From positions 9,520-73,519 of the forward strand of contig CAYVMD010000006.1 in NCBI GenBank assembly GCA_964452465.1: a DNA stretch of 64,000 nucleotides, in the 5' to 3' direction. This stretch comes from CAYVMD01 sp964452465. Its GTDB lineage: Bacteria; Armatimonadota; JACIXR01. The notes beneath the pieces were generated by a model. That model was not told the DNA's origin. It saw only the letters and a program-made list of their open reading frames with translations, and made no database searches. Both the position numbers and the translations under genes were made by a program. Shown here in pieces: positions 53,556-61,988 of the stretch; position 1 is the stretch's first letter, and the number at the start of each line of letters is the position of its first letter.

Positions 53556-54182
53556 ATGAGGATCAGTTTTCTTGGACATGCTTGCTTTCTCATAACCTCT
53601 TCGGATGGGACGAGGATAATAACCGATCCCTATGATACCTCGGTAGGCTACGCCCCCATAGGGGAATCCGCCGATATCGTTACCGTTTCCCACGAGCACT
53701 TTGATCATAACGCCGTGAAACAAGTGGGAGGAAATCCCGTGGTTGTTCGCTCCTCCCAAACCGTTAAGGGCATCTCCTTCCAAGCTATCCCTACTTTCCA
53801 CGACGATAGCCGAGGCTCCAAGCGAGGGCGCAACACGGTATTTTTGTTCGAGGTGGACGGAATGAAGATTTGCCACCTGGGCGACTTAGGGCATGTACCT
53901 ACGGAGCAGTTCCCCCAACTTTCCGGCGTGAACATCCTGCTCATACCAGTGGGCGGTTATTATACCATTGGACCGCGAGAGGCAACCCAGATCGTGGAAG
54001 CCCTAAAACCCAACATCGTCTGCCCCATGCACTACAAAACATCCAAGATAGACTTCCCCATCGCGGGGGTGGAGGAGTTCCTACAGGGGAAGGAAAATGT
54101 GGAGAGGATGGAGGAGTTGGAGGTTTTCAAGGAGACCTTGCCATCTCCCGTAAAGATAATCGTGCTTCAACATAGGAGATAA
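53556..54182 (+). CDS. Metallo-beta-lactamase-fold hydrolase (UPF0173-like)
   Basis: A 208-residue protein like the UlaG/YtkL group. The metal-binding motif is in SHEHFDHNAV, with HDDSRGSKRGRN, HLGDLGHVPT and CPMHYKT giving other ligands. The ATG at 53556 has AAGGAGG seven bases upstream and was preferred to the ATG at 53550. Substrate unknown. It is followed by the 2-oxoacid oxidoreductase subunit gene. Confidence 0.88.
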   Translation: MRISFLGHACFLITSSDGTRIITDPYDTSVGYAPIGESADIVTVSHEHFDHNAVKQVGGNPVVVRSSQTVKGISFQAIPTFHDDSRGSKRGRNTVFLFEVDGMKICHLGDLGHVPTEQFPQLSGVNILLIPVGGYYTIGPREATQIVEALKPNIVCPMHYKTSKIDFPIAGVEEFLQGKENVERMEELEVFKETLPSPVKIIVLQHRR

Positions 54183-54184
54183 AG

Positions 54185-54742
54185 ATGCTATACGAGGAGG
54201 TATTCATGGCCGGTTTGGGTGGGCAGGGGCTGATGTTTATGGGACAATTATTAGCATACTCCGCTATTAAGGAGGACAAATTCGCCCTCTGGACCTCTTC
54301 CTATGGACCGGAGATGAGGGGAGGCTTTGCCTACTGCAGGACGATCATCTCCTCGGAGGAGATAGGCTCCCCCATTGGCATAGAGCCGACCACAGTGATA
54401 GTCATGCACCCCAATTTCCTCGATGTAGCGGAACAGTTGAAGCCTGGCGGTTTCCTTTTCGTTAATTCCTCTCTGATATCCGCAAATCCTCCCAAGGAGG
54501 ATTGCATTTTCGTTCCCATCCCCGCCATCGAACTCGCTGGGGAGATTGGTTCTCCCCAGATCGGTAATCTGGTCATGCTGGGGGCGTATGTCGCATTGGT
54601 CAAGCCGGTGTCCCTCGAAACGGTCATGTCCGTCCTCCCTCAGGTTATTCCTGCCCATCGAGCCCATCTTATCCCTCTCAATGAGAAAGCCCTCCGGAAG
54701 GGGGAGGAGTTTGCCATTAAAAACTTCCTCCAGTATGCATGA
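54185..54742 (+). CDS. 2-oxoacid:ferredoxin oxidoreductase gamma subunit, orphan
   Basis: A 185-residue protein of the KorC/VorC gamma type (EVFMAGLGGQGLMFMGQLLA, SSYGPEMRGGFAYCRTIIS, NLVMLGAYVAL). The gamma domain helps bind coenzyme A in the alpha-beta-gamma enzymes. No alpha or beta subunit gene occurs in the window, so it works with a complex encoded elsewhere or has another role. It precedes the histidine kinase gene and overlaps it by eight bases. Confidence 0.88.
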   Translation: MLYEEVFMAGLGGQGLMFMGQLLAYSAIKEDKFALWTSSYGPEMRGGFAYCRTIISSEEIGSPIGIEPTTVIVMHPNFLDVAEQLKPGGFLFVNSSLISANPPKEDCIFVPIPAIELAGEIGSPQIGNLVMLGAYVALVKPVSLETVMSVLPQVIPAHRAHLIPLNEKALRKGEEFAIKNFLQYA

Positions 54743-56117
54743 TCTCCTGCTCGAAGATCTTGTTCGTAGCCTCCCCATTTTAGCGGATATCTCCCATTCC
54801 GAGCTTCTCCTTCTCGTGCCTTCTTCAAGGGAGCCGGCGGGAGGGAAGGATTTGGATCCTCCTTCTTCCCTGGTGGTCCTTGCGCATTCCAAGCCTTCCA
54901 CTGCTCCATTTATTTATAGGAGAAGCAGGGAGGGCGAGGAAATCCCCCTCCATCTCTCTCCATTCCTTGGGGAAGCCTTCAGGAAGAAGAAGATCATCAA
55001 GGGAAGGGAGGGAGAAATGGTGAGGGGGATTCCCGTTTGGCGGTGGTGTGCTCCCGTCCTTCAAGAGGGAAGAGTGATCGCTCTCTTGGAGGTAGACCAG
55101 AATCTCCTCCAAAGGAGATTTCCCCGTCCTTCCCCTTGTCTCAAGAGGATTGCCTCCCTTCTCAATGAGGCACTTTTTCGTTCCCAAATGGAGGAGGAGG
55201 TCCTCCTTCAACTCCTAAAACAGGGAGATGGGCTTGTGCTTCGGGAGAAGGGGCGGATCGTTTTCGCCGATAAAAGGGCGAGGGATATCTACCGCAAGAT
55301 CGGGATAAGGAACCCCGTGGGCAAGAAGCTCAAAAAGGAGGAGTTGGAGGGGGCGGTGAAGATAGCTACCCAGAGGAACTCCCTCTGTACTCGGCAGGAG
55401 ATACAAATAGGGAACACGATCATCCTCAAGAGGGAGATACCCCTTGTCGGAAACTTTACCCTCTCTATTCTCTGCGATGTTTCCCTTTTAAGGAAGAGAC
55501 TGCAGGAGAGAATGCTTCGTTCCGAGGTCAGGCAGGAGATCCATCACCACATAAAGAACACCCTACAGACCACCATAAGAATACTGAGGATGCAACAAAG
55601 GCGTTTGAACAGCGAAACGGCAAAGGAAGCTCTAAACTCCGCCATAAACCGTCTCTCCAGCATCGCTACAGTCCACCACCTCCTTTCCGAGGAAGGCATC
55701 CAAGCAGTCGACTTCCGGGAACTCGTCTTCAAAGTGGCTCAGAATGTCCTGCAATCCTTTCCCCATCTGGATATTAACCTTCAGGTGGAGGGAGTGTCCC
55801 CTCTCTTTCCTCCTTCCACCGCTTCCCTCCTCGCTCTTATCATCGATGAGTTACTACTCAATTCGCTCCAGCATGCCTTTCCCCACAAGGAAGGGAACAT
55901 ATGGGTTCGCTTAATGGAGGAGGGCCAAAATCTTATGTTGGAGGTTAAGGACGATGGGAAGGGGCTCCCCGCCTCTTATACCACAGGGCTTGGCTTATCC
56001 ATCGTGAAGGTATTGGCGGAGGATATAGGTGCTAATTTCCAAATCTTTTCCCAGAACGGCACCGTGGCGCGGTTGACTTTCCCTAAGGAAATAGGGATAT
56101 GGGACTTAGAATACTGA
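54735..56117 (+). CDS. PdtaS-like sensor histidine kinase
   Basis: A 460-residue soluble kinase. The N-terminal region (about 5-150) resembles the PdtaS GAF-like domain, a PAS-like part follows, and the H-box EIHHHIKNTLQTTIRIL has the phosphoacceptor near H270-H271, as in HisKA_2 kinases. The ATPase motifs are DELLLNSLQHAFP, DDGKGLP and TTGLGLSIVK. There are no membrane helices. In Actinobacteria PdtaS phosphorylates the ANTAR regulator PdtaR, and the matching regulator gene follows here. A longer frame to 54546 is only the previous gene read in another frame. Confidence 0.88.
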   Translation: MHDLLLEDLVRSLPILADISHSELLLLVPSSREPAGGKDLDPPSSLVVLAHSKPSTAPFIYRRSREGEEIPLHLSPFLGEAFRKKKIIKGREGEMVRGIPVWRWCAPVLQEGRVIALLEVDQNLLQRRFPRPSPCLKRIASLLNEALFRSQMEEEVLLQLLKQGDGLVLREKGRIVFADKRARDIYRKIGIRNPVGKKLKKEELEGAVKIATQRNSLCTRQEIQIGNTIILKREIPLVGNFTLSILCDVSLLRKRLQERMLRSEVRQEIHHHIKNTLQTTIRILRMQQRRLNSETAKEALNSAINRLSSIATVHHLLSEEGIQAVDFRELVFKVAQNVLQSFPHLDINLQVEGVSPLFPPSTASLLALIIDELLLNSLQHAFPHKEGNIWVRLMEEGQNLMLEVKDDGKGLPASYTTGLGLSIVKVLAEDIGANFQIFSQNGTVARLTFPKEIGIWDLEY

Positions 56118-56674
56118 TTGCTGACGACGAGCCCATAGCGAGGATGGATCTGCGGGAAATTTTAGAGACGGAGGGCTACGAAGTGGTGGGGGAGGCAGGG
56201 GATGGTGAGTCCGCCTTGCGCTTGGCGGAGCAGCTTAAGCCCGACCTGGCGATCTTGGATATAAAGATGCCCAAGCGAGGGGGGATAGAAATCGTTCCTC
56301 AACTCTTGGAGATGAATATAGCTAGCCTTCTACTCACCGCCTACAGCGACAGGGAATTGGTGGAAGAGGCGAGCAGGGTAGGAGTGCTCGCTTATTTGGT
56401 GAAGCCTTTCTCCCCTCAAACCCTCATCCCCGCCATAAAGGTGGCTATGGCGAGATTTAGGGAACTGCAAGACTTGAGGAAGGAGGTTTCCTCCCTCCAA
56501 TCCGCCCTCGAGGCGCGGAAGGTCATCGAAAGGGCAAAGGGATTGGTTATGAAGCACTTCGGGCTTTCCGAGGAGGATGCCTATCGCTATCTGCAGAGGC
56601 AGAGCATGGAACATAGAAAGCCCATGAAGGAGATCGCCGAGGCTGTCATCCTCGCCTTGGAGAGAAAGGATTAG
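56099..56674 (+). CDS. Response regulator with ANTAR RNA-binding output (PdtaR-like)
   Basis: A 191-residue regulator. The receiver domain has acidic pocket IADDEP, phospho-Asp in DLAILDIKMP and Lys in AYLVKPFSP. The C-terminal 55 residues (AKGLVMKHFGLSEEDAYRYL) are the ANTAR helical bundle, which binds paired hexaloop hairpins in nascent RNA and blocks terminators. It overlaps the kinase gene by 19 bases. The RNA targets are unknown. Confidence 0.93.
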   Translation: MGLRILIADDEPIARMDLREILETEGYEVVGEAGDGESALRLAEQLKPDLAILDIKMPKRGGIEIVPQLLEMNIASLLLTAYSDRELVEEASRVGVLAYLVKPFSPQTLIPAIKVAMARFRELQDLRKEVSSLQSALEARKVIERAKGLVMKHFGLSEEDAYRYLQRQSMEHRKPMKEIAEAVILALERKD

Positions 56675-56692
56675 GCTTTACCTTACGGATTC

Positions 56693-56721
56693 TTGACGAG
56701 AAACTCTTCTAAGACTAATAT
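56693..56721 (+). promoter_or_regulatory. Promoter of the HIT-udg-cdaA-glmM run
   Basis: TTGACG (56693-56698) and TAATAT (56716-56721) are exactly 17 bases apart. The start would be near 56728, about 12 bases before the ATG, again a very short leader without a clear SD. Confidence 0.65.
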
Positions 56722-56739
56722 TTTGAAAAGACGAAAGCC

Positions 56740-57222
56740 ATGGAGATTCTCTGGGCCCCTTGGAGGATATCCTATGTGAGCGGAGTCAAAAAGGAAGGAT
56801 GTATCTTTTGCCAGAAGCAAGAGGGTGACGAGGAAGAGAACCTCGTCGTCCTGCGAGGCAACACTTGCTTCGCGATGCTCAATCTCTTTCCTTACAATAA
56901 CGGGCATCTTATGATTGCCCCCTATCGTCATGTAGCAGATCTCCGGGATCTCACAGACGAGGAGCAGTTGGAGATGATGAGGATGTCCGCCCTTTGTATG
57001 GATGCATTGAAGTTGGCTCTTCATTGCCAGGGATTCAACCTGGGTGCTAACCTAGGCGAGGTAGCGGGAGCGGGTGTTCCCGGGCATTTCCACTTGCACA
57101 TAGTGCCCCGCTGGCAGGGAGATACGAATTTCATGCCCGTGATAGGAGAGGTCAAGGTAATTCCTCAAAGTCTCTCTGCCACCTACAAAGCCATCAAGGA
57201 GGCATTGGAGAGGTTGAAATGA
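56740..57222 (+). CDS. HIT-family protein, probable Ap4A phosphorylase type
   Basis: A 160-residue protein. The LWAPWRISYV start, CIFC zinc-type motif and HIT motif HFHLHIVPRW match the group that cleaves diadenosine tetraphosphate, with the middle His of HLHIV as catalytic residue. It may instead be another nucleotidyl hydrolase. Its stop overlaps the uracil-DNA glycosylase start. Confidence 0.88.
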   Translation: MEILWAPWRISYVSGVKKEGCIFCQKQEGDEEENLVVLRGNTCFAMLNLFPYNNGHLMIAPYRHVADLRDLTDEEQLEMMRMSALCMDALKLALHCQGFNLGANLGEVAGAGVPGHFHLHIVPRWQGDTNFMPVIGEVKVIPQSLSATYKAIKEALERLK

Positions 57223-57902
57223 AGAGAGAGGAGAAGATAGCTCGGCTCGCGGATTACAAAAGAAGGGTCCTTCAATGCAAAGACTGCCCCCTTTGGGAAA
57301 CACGCACTAATGTGGTTACGGGGGAGGGAAATCCGGATGCCATCATCGCCTTCGTTGGGGAGGGCCCAGGCGAGAACGAGGATCTGCAGGGGCGTCCCTT
57401 CGTAGGAAGGGCAGGGCGACTTTTGGAAGAAGTATTGCTGGAAAATGGGTTACAGAGGGAGGATGTATGGATAAGCAACATAATAAGATGCCGGGCAACG
57501 ATAAGGGAGGAAGGGAGCGTGAGGAACCGCCCTCCTAAGCCCCAGGAAGTGATGATGTGTAGGAAGTGGTTGGCGGAGGAACTATCCATAGTTCAGCCCC
57601 GGGTGATAGTTTGCCTTGGCGCTCCCGCAGCGGAGGTGGTCATTCATAGGGCGTTTAAGATGACGGAGGAAAGGGGATTCTGGTTTAAGAGTCCCTATGC
57701 CCCCTTTGCTATTGCTACCTATCACCCCGCCTATGTATTGAGACAGCCGGGTAGGGCATTTGATGAGTTGCGCTTCACTCTTTCCGAGGATATAGCGGAG
57801 GCAAGGAGGAAGGCAGAGTCCCTTATAAGGGAGCCCCCATCCCCGCCTTCCTCTTTGACTCCCCCTCCCCAAGAAGGGGGCGGGCAATTAGAATTATTCT
57901 AA
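57219..57902 (+). CDS. Uracil-DNA glycosylase, family 4, with clamp-binding tail
   Basis: A 227-residue thermophile-type glycosylase that removes uracil from DNA. The [4Fe-4S] cysteines include CKDC near residue 20 and later ones in IRC and MMC; motif A is GEGPGENEDLQGRPFVGRAG and motif B is TYHPAYVLR. After the core a Pro-rich linker (about 204-220) ends in QLELF, matching the consensus beta-sliding-clamp binding motif QLxLF. Confidence 0.92.
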   Translation: MKREEKIARLADYKRRVLQCKDCPLWETRTNVVTGEGNPDAIIAFVGEGPGENEDLQGRPFVGRAGRLLEEVLLENGLQREDVWISNIIRCRATIREEGSVRNRPPKPQEVMMCRKWLAEELSIVQPRVIVCLGAPAAEVVIHRAFKMTEERGFWFKSPYAPFAIATYHPAYVLRQPGRAFDELRFTLSEDIAEARRKAESLIREPPSPPSSLTPPPQEGGGQLELF

Positions 57903-57903
57903 A

Positions 57904-58725
57904 ATGTTAGATCTGCTCTTTCCCCAAGGTCTTGGATGGAAGGAAATCCTTGTCTCCTTTTTGGACATAGCCCTGATCGCTTTCCTTATATATCAATTGC
58001 TGGCCTTCGCCCGAGGAACGAGGGGGATTTACATAATTCAAGGGCTTCTAATCTTTCTCCTTGCTCTTTATATCTGTAACCTCCTGGGATTGGAAACGGT
58101 TAGTTGGTTCCTGGAGCGCTTTACGATGCTCCTACCTGTTGCCCTCGTCATCCTTTTCTATCCGGAACTCCGTGCCCTTATGGAAGAGATCGGGAAAATA
58201 GGGCTGTGGGGTGTCCCCGGGAGGTTTTTCTTTGGCTCTTCGGGATCCCGCCTTGCCCCCTTGGAAGAGGTCGTGCGTGCCGTCGGTTCCCTCTCTGCTA
58301 GAAGGATGGGTGCCTTGATCGTCCTGGAGAAGGGGGCAAAAGTCGAGGATTACATCCTCCAAGGTACCCCTTTGGATGCTAAACTCTCCTCTCGCCTCTT
58401 AGAATCCGTTTTTTACCCCGGAAATCCGCTCCACGATGGAGCGGTGCTCATTAGGGGGGATAGGATCGTTCAGGCGAATTGTATACTTCCCCTTTCCACC
58501 AGGCATGAACTTGCAGAACATCTACACACCCGTCATAGAGCTGCCCTGGGGCTTTCCGAGCTAACCGATGCGGTGGTCATCGTTATCTCGGAGGAAACGG
58601 GTTCTGTTTCTCTCGCTTATCAGGGGGAGCTCTTCACCAACCTTTCTCAGGATTCCCTGCGGAGAACCCTCCATTCCATTTTCCTTCCCAAGGGAGATAA
58701 GGATGTGGAGCAGGATAGGGCATAA
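57904..58725 (+). CDS. cdaA: Membrane-bound diadenylate cyclase
   Basis: Makes cyclic di-AMP from two ATP. The 273-residue protein has three N-terminal membrane helices (about 15-85) and the DisA_N domain with both active motifs, DGA in PLHDGAVLIRGD and RHR in HTRHRAALGLSE. It is followed by cdaR and glmM, the operon known from Gram-positive bacteria, and here sits in an LPS-bearing genome. Confidence 0.96.
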   Translation: MLDLLFPQGLGWKEILVSFLDIALIAFLIYQLLAFARGTRGIYIIQGLLIFLLALYICNLLGLETVSWFLERFTMLLPVALVILFYPELRALMEEIGKIGLWGVPGRFFFGSSGSRLAPLEEVVRAVGSLSARRMGALIVLEKGAKVEDYILQGTPLDAKLSSRLLESVFYPGNPLHDGAVLIRGDRIVQANCILPLSTRHELAEHLHTRHRAALGLSELTDAVVIVISEETGSVSLAYQGELFTNLSQDSLRRTLHSIFLPKGDKDVEQDRA

Positions 58726-59629
58726 CCTCCCTTCCAAAATCTTCGCCATCGTATGCGCTATCCTTTTGTGGTTCTATGTCCATACAAGGGAGAACCCCCT
58801 TCTTACCCAGGAGATAAAAGCGGAGCCCATGGTGAAGGATCTTGCTCCCAACCTTGTCATCACCTCTTCCCTTCCTCCCATTACCATGTCCATTAAAGCC
58901 CCCAAAAAGAAATTGGAGACATTGGATTTAAACAATTTGAAGCCCTGGATATCCCTTTTCGGTAAGGGGGAAGGAACTTATGTAGTGCCCGTCAACCTCT
59001 CTCCTCCCCCGGGTGTTTCGCTCTCCTATTCTCCCAAAAGGTTAAGCGTAACCTTGGAAAAGCTCTTTTCGGTAGAAATTCCTGTTCAACTCGTTATCTC
59101 CTCCCCCCTTCCCCCGGGTTTCTCTCTTCGAAACCTTCGTCTTCAACCCCCAAAAGTAACCGTTTATGCTCCCTCATCCCTCCTTAATAGACTGGGTACT
59201 GCTCAAGTTTTCTTCGATCTTAACCAGGGGGAAACGGAGGCGATCCTCCCCGTCGTTTTGCTTGGAAAGGATAACACTCCTCTATCGGGGGTTAAAATCT
59301 TGCCTCCTCTTATCAAGGTTTCCGCCCTTCTCAGAGGTCCTACTACCGTCTTAACAAAAACCTTGCCCATCGTTCCAAAACTTGTGGGTTCCCTCCCTCC
59401 TAATCTTTCCCTCCAGAGGGTGGAGGTATCTCCTGCCATGGTCACGGTGACCGGTCCTTCTCCCGTAGTGATCCCCCTTGACAAGGTGGAGACGGAGCCC
59501 ATATATTTAAGCGATATAACTTCTACTTCTTCCCTCCAAGTAGCTCTCTCTCCTATAGATAAGGTGCGTTTCCTTGATGTTGATAAGGTGACGATATACA
59601 TAGAAGTAGTGGAGCGCAAACAAGAATGA
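58703..59629 (+). CDS. cdaR: YbbR-domain regulator CdaR
   Basis: A 308-residue protein with one N-terminal membrane helix (KIFAIVCAILLWFYV) and an extracytoplasmic part of about three YbbR-type beta repeats (residues about 40-300). CdaR binds and controls CdaA. The ATG at 58703 has GGGAG nearby; a longer frame from 58568 only overlaps cdaA. It overlaps cdaA by 23 bases and glmM by four. Confidence 0.92.
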   Translation: MWSRIGHNLPSKIFAIVCAILLWFYVHTRENPLLTQEIKAEPMVKDLAPNLVITSSLPPITMSIKAPKKKLETLDLNNLKPWISLFGKGEGTYVVPVNLSPPPGVSLSYSPKRLSVTLEKLFSVEIPVQLVISSPLPPGFSLRNLRLQPPKVTVYAPSSLLNRLGTAQVFFDLNQGETEAILPVVLLGKDNTPLSGVKILPPLIKVSALLRGPTTVLTKTLPIVPKLVGSLPPNLSLQRVEVSPAMVTVTGPSPVVIPLDKVETEPIYLSDITSTSSLQVALSPIDKVRFLDVDKVTIYIEVVERKQE

Positions 59630-60948
59630 AGAAGTTGTTTGGCACCGATGGCATAAGAGGTATAGCGAATGAGGATCTCACGGCGGAATTCGTCCTCACC
59701 CTGGGGATTTGCGCTGGCAATATCCTGAAGGCGGAGGGCACAAATCAGATAATAGTGGGCAAGGACCCTCGCCTTTCTAGCGACATGTTGGAGTCCGCCT
59801 TAGTGGCGGGGCTCTGTTCGGCAGGGATGGAGGTATGGGAGACGGGGGTGATAACTACCCCGGCAATTGCCCTCCTCTCAAAGATGACCAAGAGATGGGG
59901 GGCTATGGTCTCTGCCTCCCACAATCCCTTCCAAGATAATGGGGTGAAATTCATCGCCCCGGATGGCTTTAAAATACCCGATGAGTTGGAGATAAAGATA
60001 GAAAAGAGCCTCCAGGAAGGGAAGAAGGAACTCGCTCGCCCTACCCACATTGGGAGGAGGAGAATCTTCTCGGAAGGGAAGGAAATTTACCTCTCGTTTC
60101 TCAAGAAGGAGGCAAAAGTCCCTCTACGAGGGCTCAAGTTGGTGATCGATTGCGCCAATGGTTCAGCCTCTTCTTTCGCTCCCGCCCTTTTCCAAGAATT
60201 AGGCGTCCATACTATTCCTATAAATGCTTCTCCCAATGGCTTGAACATCAACGAGTCTTGTGGTTCCCTTCATGCGGAGAGGGCAGGAGAGGTCGTGGTC
60301 CAAAATGGGGCGGATGCAGGAGTGACCTTCGATGGCGATGGCGACAGGGCTATCTTCTTGAGCGAGAAGGGAGAGGTCATTAACGGTGATCACATCCTCT
60401 ACATCTTTGCTACCTATCTCCAAGAAAAGAAGCAGCTGCGAGGACCGGTGGTCGCCACGGTTATGAGCAACATGGGCTTGGAGGAAGCTTTGAGAAAGAG
60501 GGGGATAAAGATGGTAAGGGTGTCTGTGGGGGACAAGTATGTGGCGGAAAAGATGAGGGAATTGAACGCCAATCTGGGGGGAGAACAATCGGGTCACATC
60601 ATCCTCATGGATATATCTCCCACAGGTGACGGGTTACTCACGGCGATCAAAACACTGGGGATCATGCTGGAGAGAGGAGAAGCCCTTTCTCAACTCGCCT
60701 TCTTCCCTCTCTATCCCCAGAAATTGTTCAATGTAAGGGTAAAAAGCAAGGAAGGATGGGAAGATAATCCCCAAATAAAAGAAGCGATAAAGCTCGCCCA
60801 ATCCCTGATAGGAAGGGAAGGCAGGGTGCATCTGCGCCCTTCGGGCACCGAACCCTTTATTAGGATAATGGTGGAAGCAAAGGATCCCCTTTTAGTGGAT
60901 AGGGTAGGGGGATTTCTCCAGAAAGTAGTGGAGGAGAACCTGTGCTGA
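59626..60948 (+). CDS. glmM: Phosphoglucosamine mutase
   Basis: Converts glucosamine 6-phosphate to the 1-phosphate for peptidoglycan and LPS. The 440-residue protein has the phosphoserine loop SASHNP (about residue 97), metal-binding FDGDGDRA, the sugar-binding GGEQSGHI and the phosphate-binding RPSGTEPFIR. In Gram-positive bacteria it also binds CdaA and lowers c-di-AMP. Confidence 0.97.
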   Translation: MKKLFGTDGIRGIANEDLTAEFVLTLGICAGNILKAEGTNQIIVGKDPRLSSDMLESALVAGLCSAGMEVWETGVITTPAIALLSKMTKRWGAMVSASHNPFQDNGVKFIAPDGFKIPDELEIKIEKSLQEGKKELARPTHIGRRRIFSEGKEIYLSFLKKEAKVPLRGLKLVIDCANGSASSFAPALFQELGVHTIPINASPNGLNINESCGSLHAERAGEVVVQNGADAGVTFDGDGDRAIFLSEKGEVINGDHILYIFATYLQEKKQLRGPVVATVMSNMGLEEALRKRGIKMVRVSVGDKYVAEKMRELNANLGGEQSGHIILMDISPTGDGLLTAIKTLGIMLERGEALSQLAFFPLYPQKLFNVRVKSKEGWEDNPQIKEAIKLAQSLIGREGRVHLRPSGTEPFIRIMVEAKDPLLVDRVGGFLQKVVEENLC

Positions 60949-60949
60949 A

Positions 60950-61987
60950 ATGGCAGTGAAGATATTGCCCCTCTTAAGGGAACTGGTGGAAAGGTCGGAG
61001 GAAGAGAAAAGAACCCTTCTCCAACTAATCCTCAAGATCCTGGAAGATGAGGGATTAAGAGGGGAAATTTTAGGGGAGGAGAACCCCCTCCTCTTTTCTC
61101 AAGTAGGGGAAGGAGAACCCTCCCTCCTTCTTTATTCCCATGTGGATACAACCCCACCCTATGCCCTTTCCCTTCCTATCCTCAAAGTAGAAGACAAGAA
61201 GGCTTACGGGCTTGGCATTTGCGATAAGGCTTCCCTGGTAGCAATGCTTAGTGCTTTCATAGAGGTGGGAAAGTGGATAGGAAAGGGGTCCCTATCCCTT
61301 CTCATTTCCAGCGATGGGGAAGGGAGAGGAGAAGGGCTAAAGTGGTTCCTGGAGGGCTTCTCCACGAGGTTCCAACATGTAATAGTAGGGGAACCCACCA
61401 ACCTATCCATAATCTCCCATCACCCCGGGGTTCTCCTTCTCGATATTTATTGTTATGGGCTTTCCGTCCCAGCGGGCTTCCCACTATCGGGCACGAATGC
61501 CATAGAGGAGATGTTGGAGCTAATCCAGGAACTAAAAAGACGGCTTGCCTTCACCCTCCTCGCCATAAAAGGGGAAGGATATTTCCGCATCCCGGACATC
61601 TGCCACTCTATAATAAGCGTCCCCCTACCTGTAGGGCAGGATTCGGCTTCAATTCTCCATATCATTGACGAACTATTGAAGAAACAACGCTGGATGGACG
61701 CCGCCTATCACATAATAAGAGCGGAAAACCCTCTCGCCGCCAACTCCTATTCTCGTCTTGCTGAAATAGCTCGCCAATCGGCGATAAGCGTATTGGGGAA
61801 GGAGAGGGAACCTGCCCCTCCTCCCTGGTCACAAGCGCATCTCTTCCAGGAGAGAGGGGCCGATGTGATCGTGTTCGGCGCGGGGCATCCTGCTGTTGCT
61901 CATTCCTCGGAGGAATACATCGTCTTCGAGGATCTCCAAATAGAGAAGGAAATCCTGGAGAGGATAATCCAGGCTCTCTTCTCTTAA
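60950..61987 (+). CDS. M20-family metallopeptidase/deacylase (ArgE/DapE/LysK-like)
   Basis: A 345-residue protein. Metal-binding motifs are YSHVDTTPP, GLGICDKASLVAML and HSSEEYI. At the proton-acceptor position, usually EE in DEE, the sequence is SSDGEGRGEG, so only one Glu is clear. The length fits LysK/DapE-type enzymes. It may act in lysine or arginine synthesis; the neighbouring thrC and hom are convergent. Confidence 0.8.
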   Translation: MAVKILPLLRELVERSEEEKRTLLQLILKILEDEGLRGEILGEENPLLFSQVGEGEPSLLLYSHVDTTPPYALSLPILKVEDKKAYGLGICDKASLVAMLSAFIEVGKWIGKGSLSLLISSDGEGRGEGLKWFLEGFSTRFQHVIVGEPTNLSIISHHPGVLLLDIYCYGLSVPAGFPLSGTNAIEEMLELIQELKRRLAFTLLAIKGEGYFRIPDICHSIISVPLPVGQDSASILHIIDELLKKQRWMDAAYHIIRAENPLAANSYSRLAEIARQSAISVLGKEREPAPPPWSQAHLFQERGADVIVFGAGHPAVAHSSEEYIVFEDLQIEKEILERIIQALFS

Positions 61988-61988
61988 C

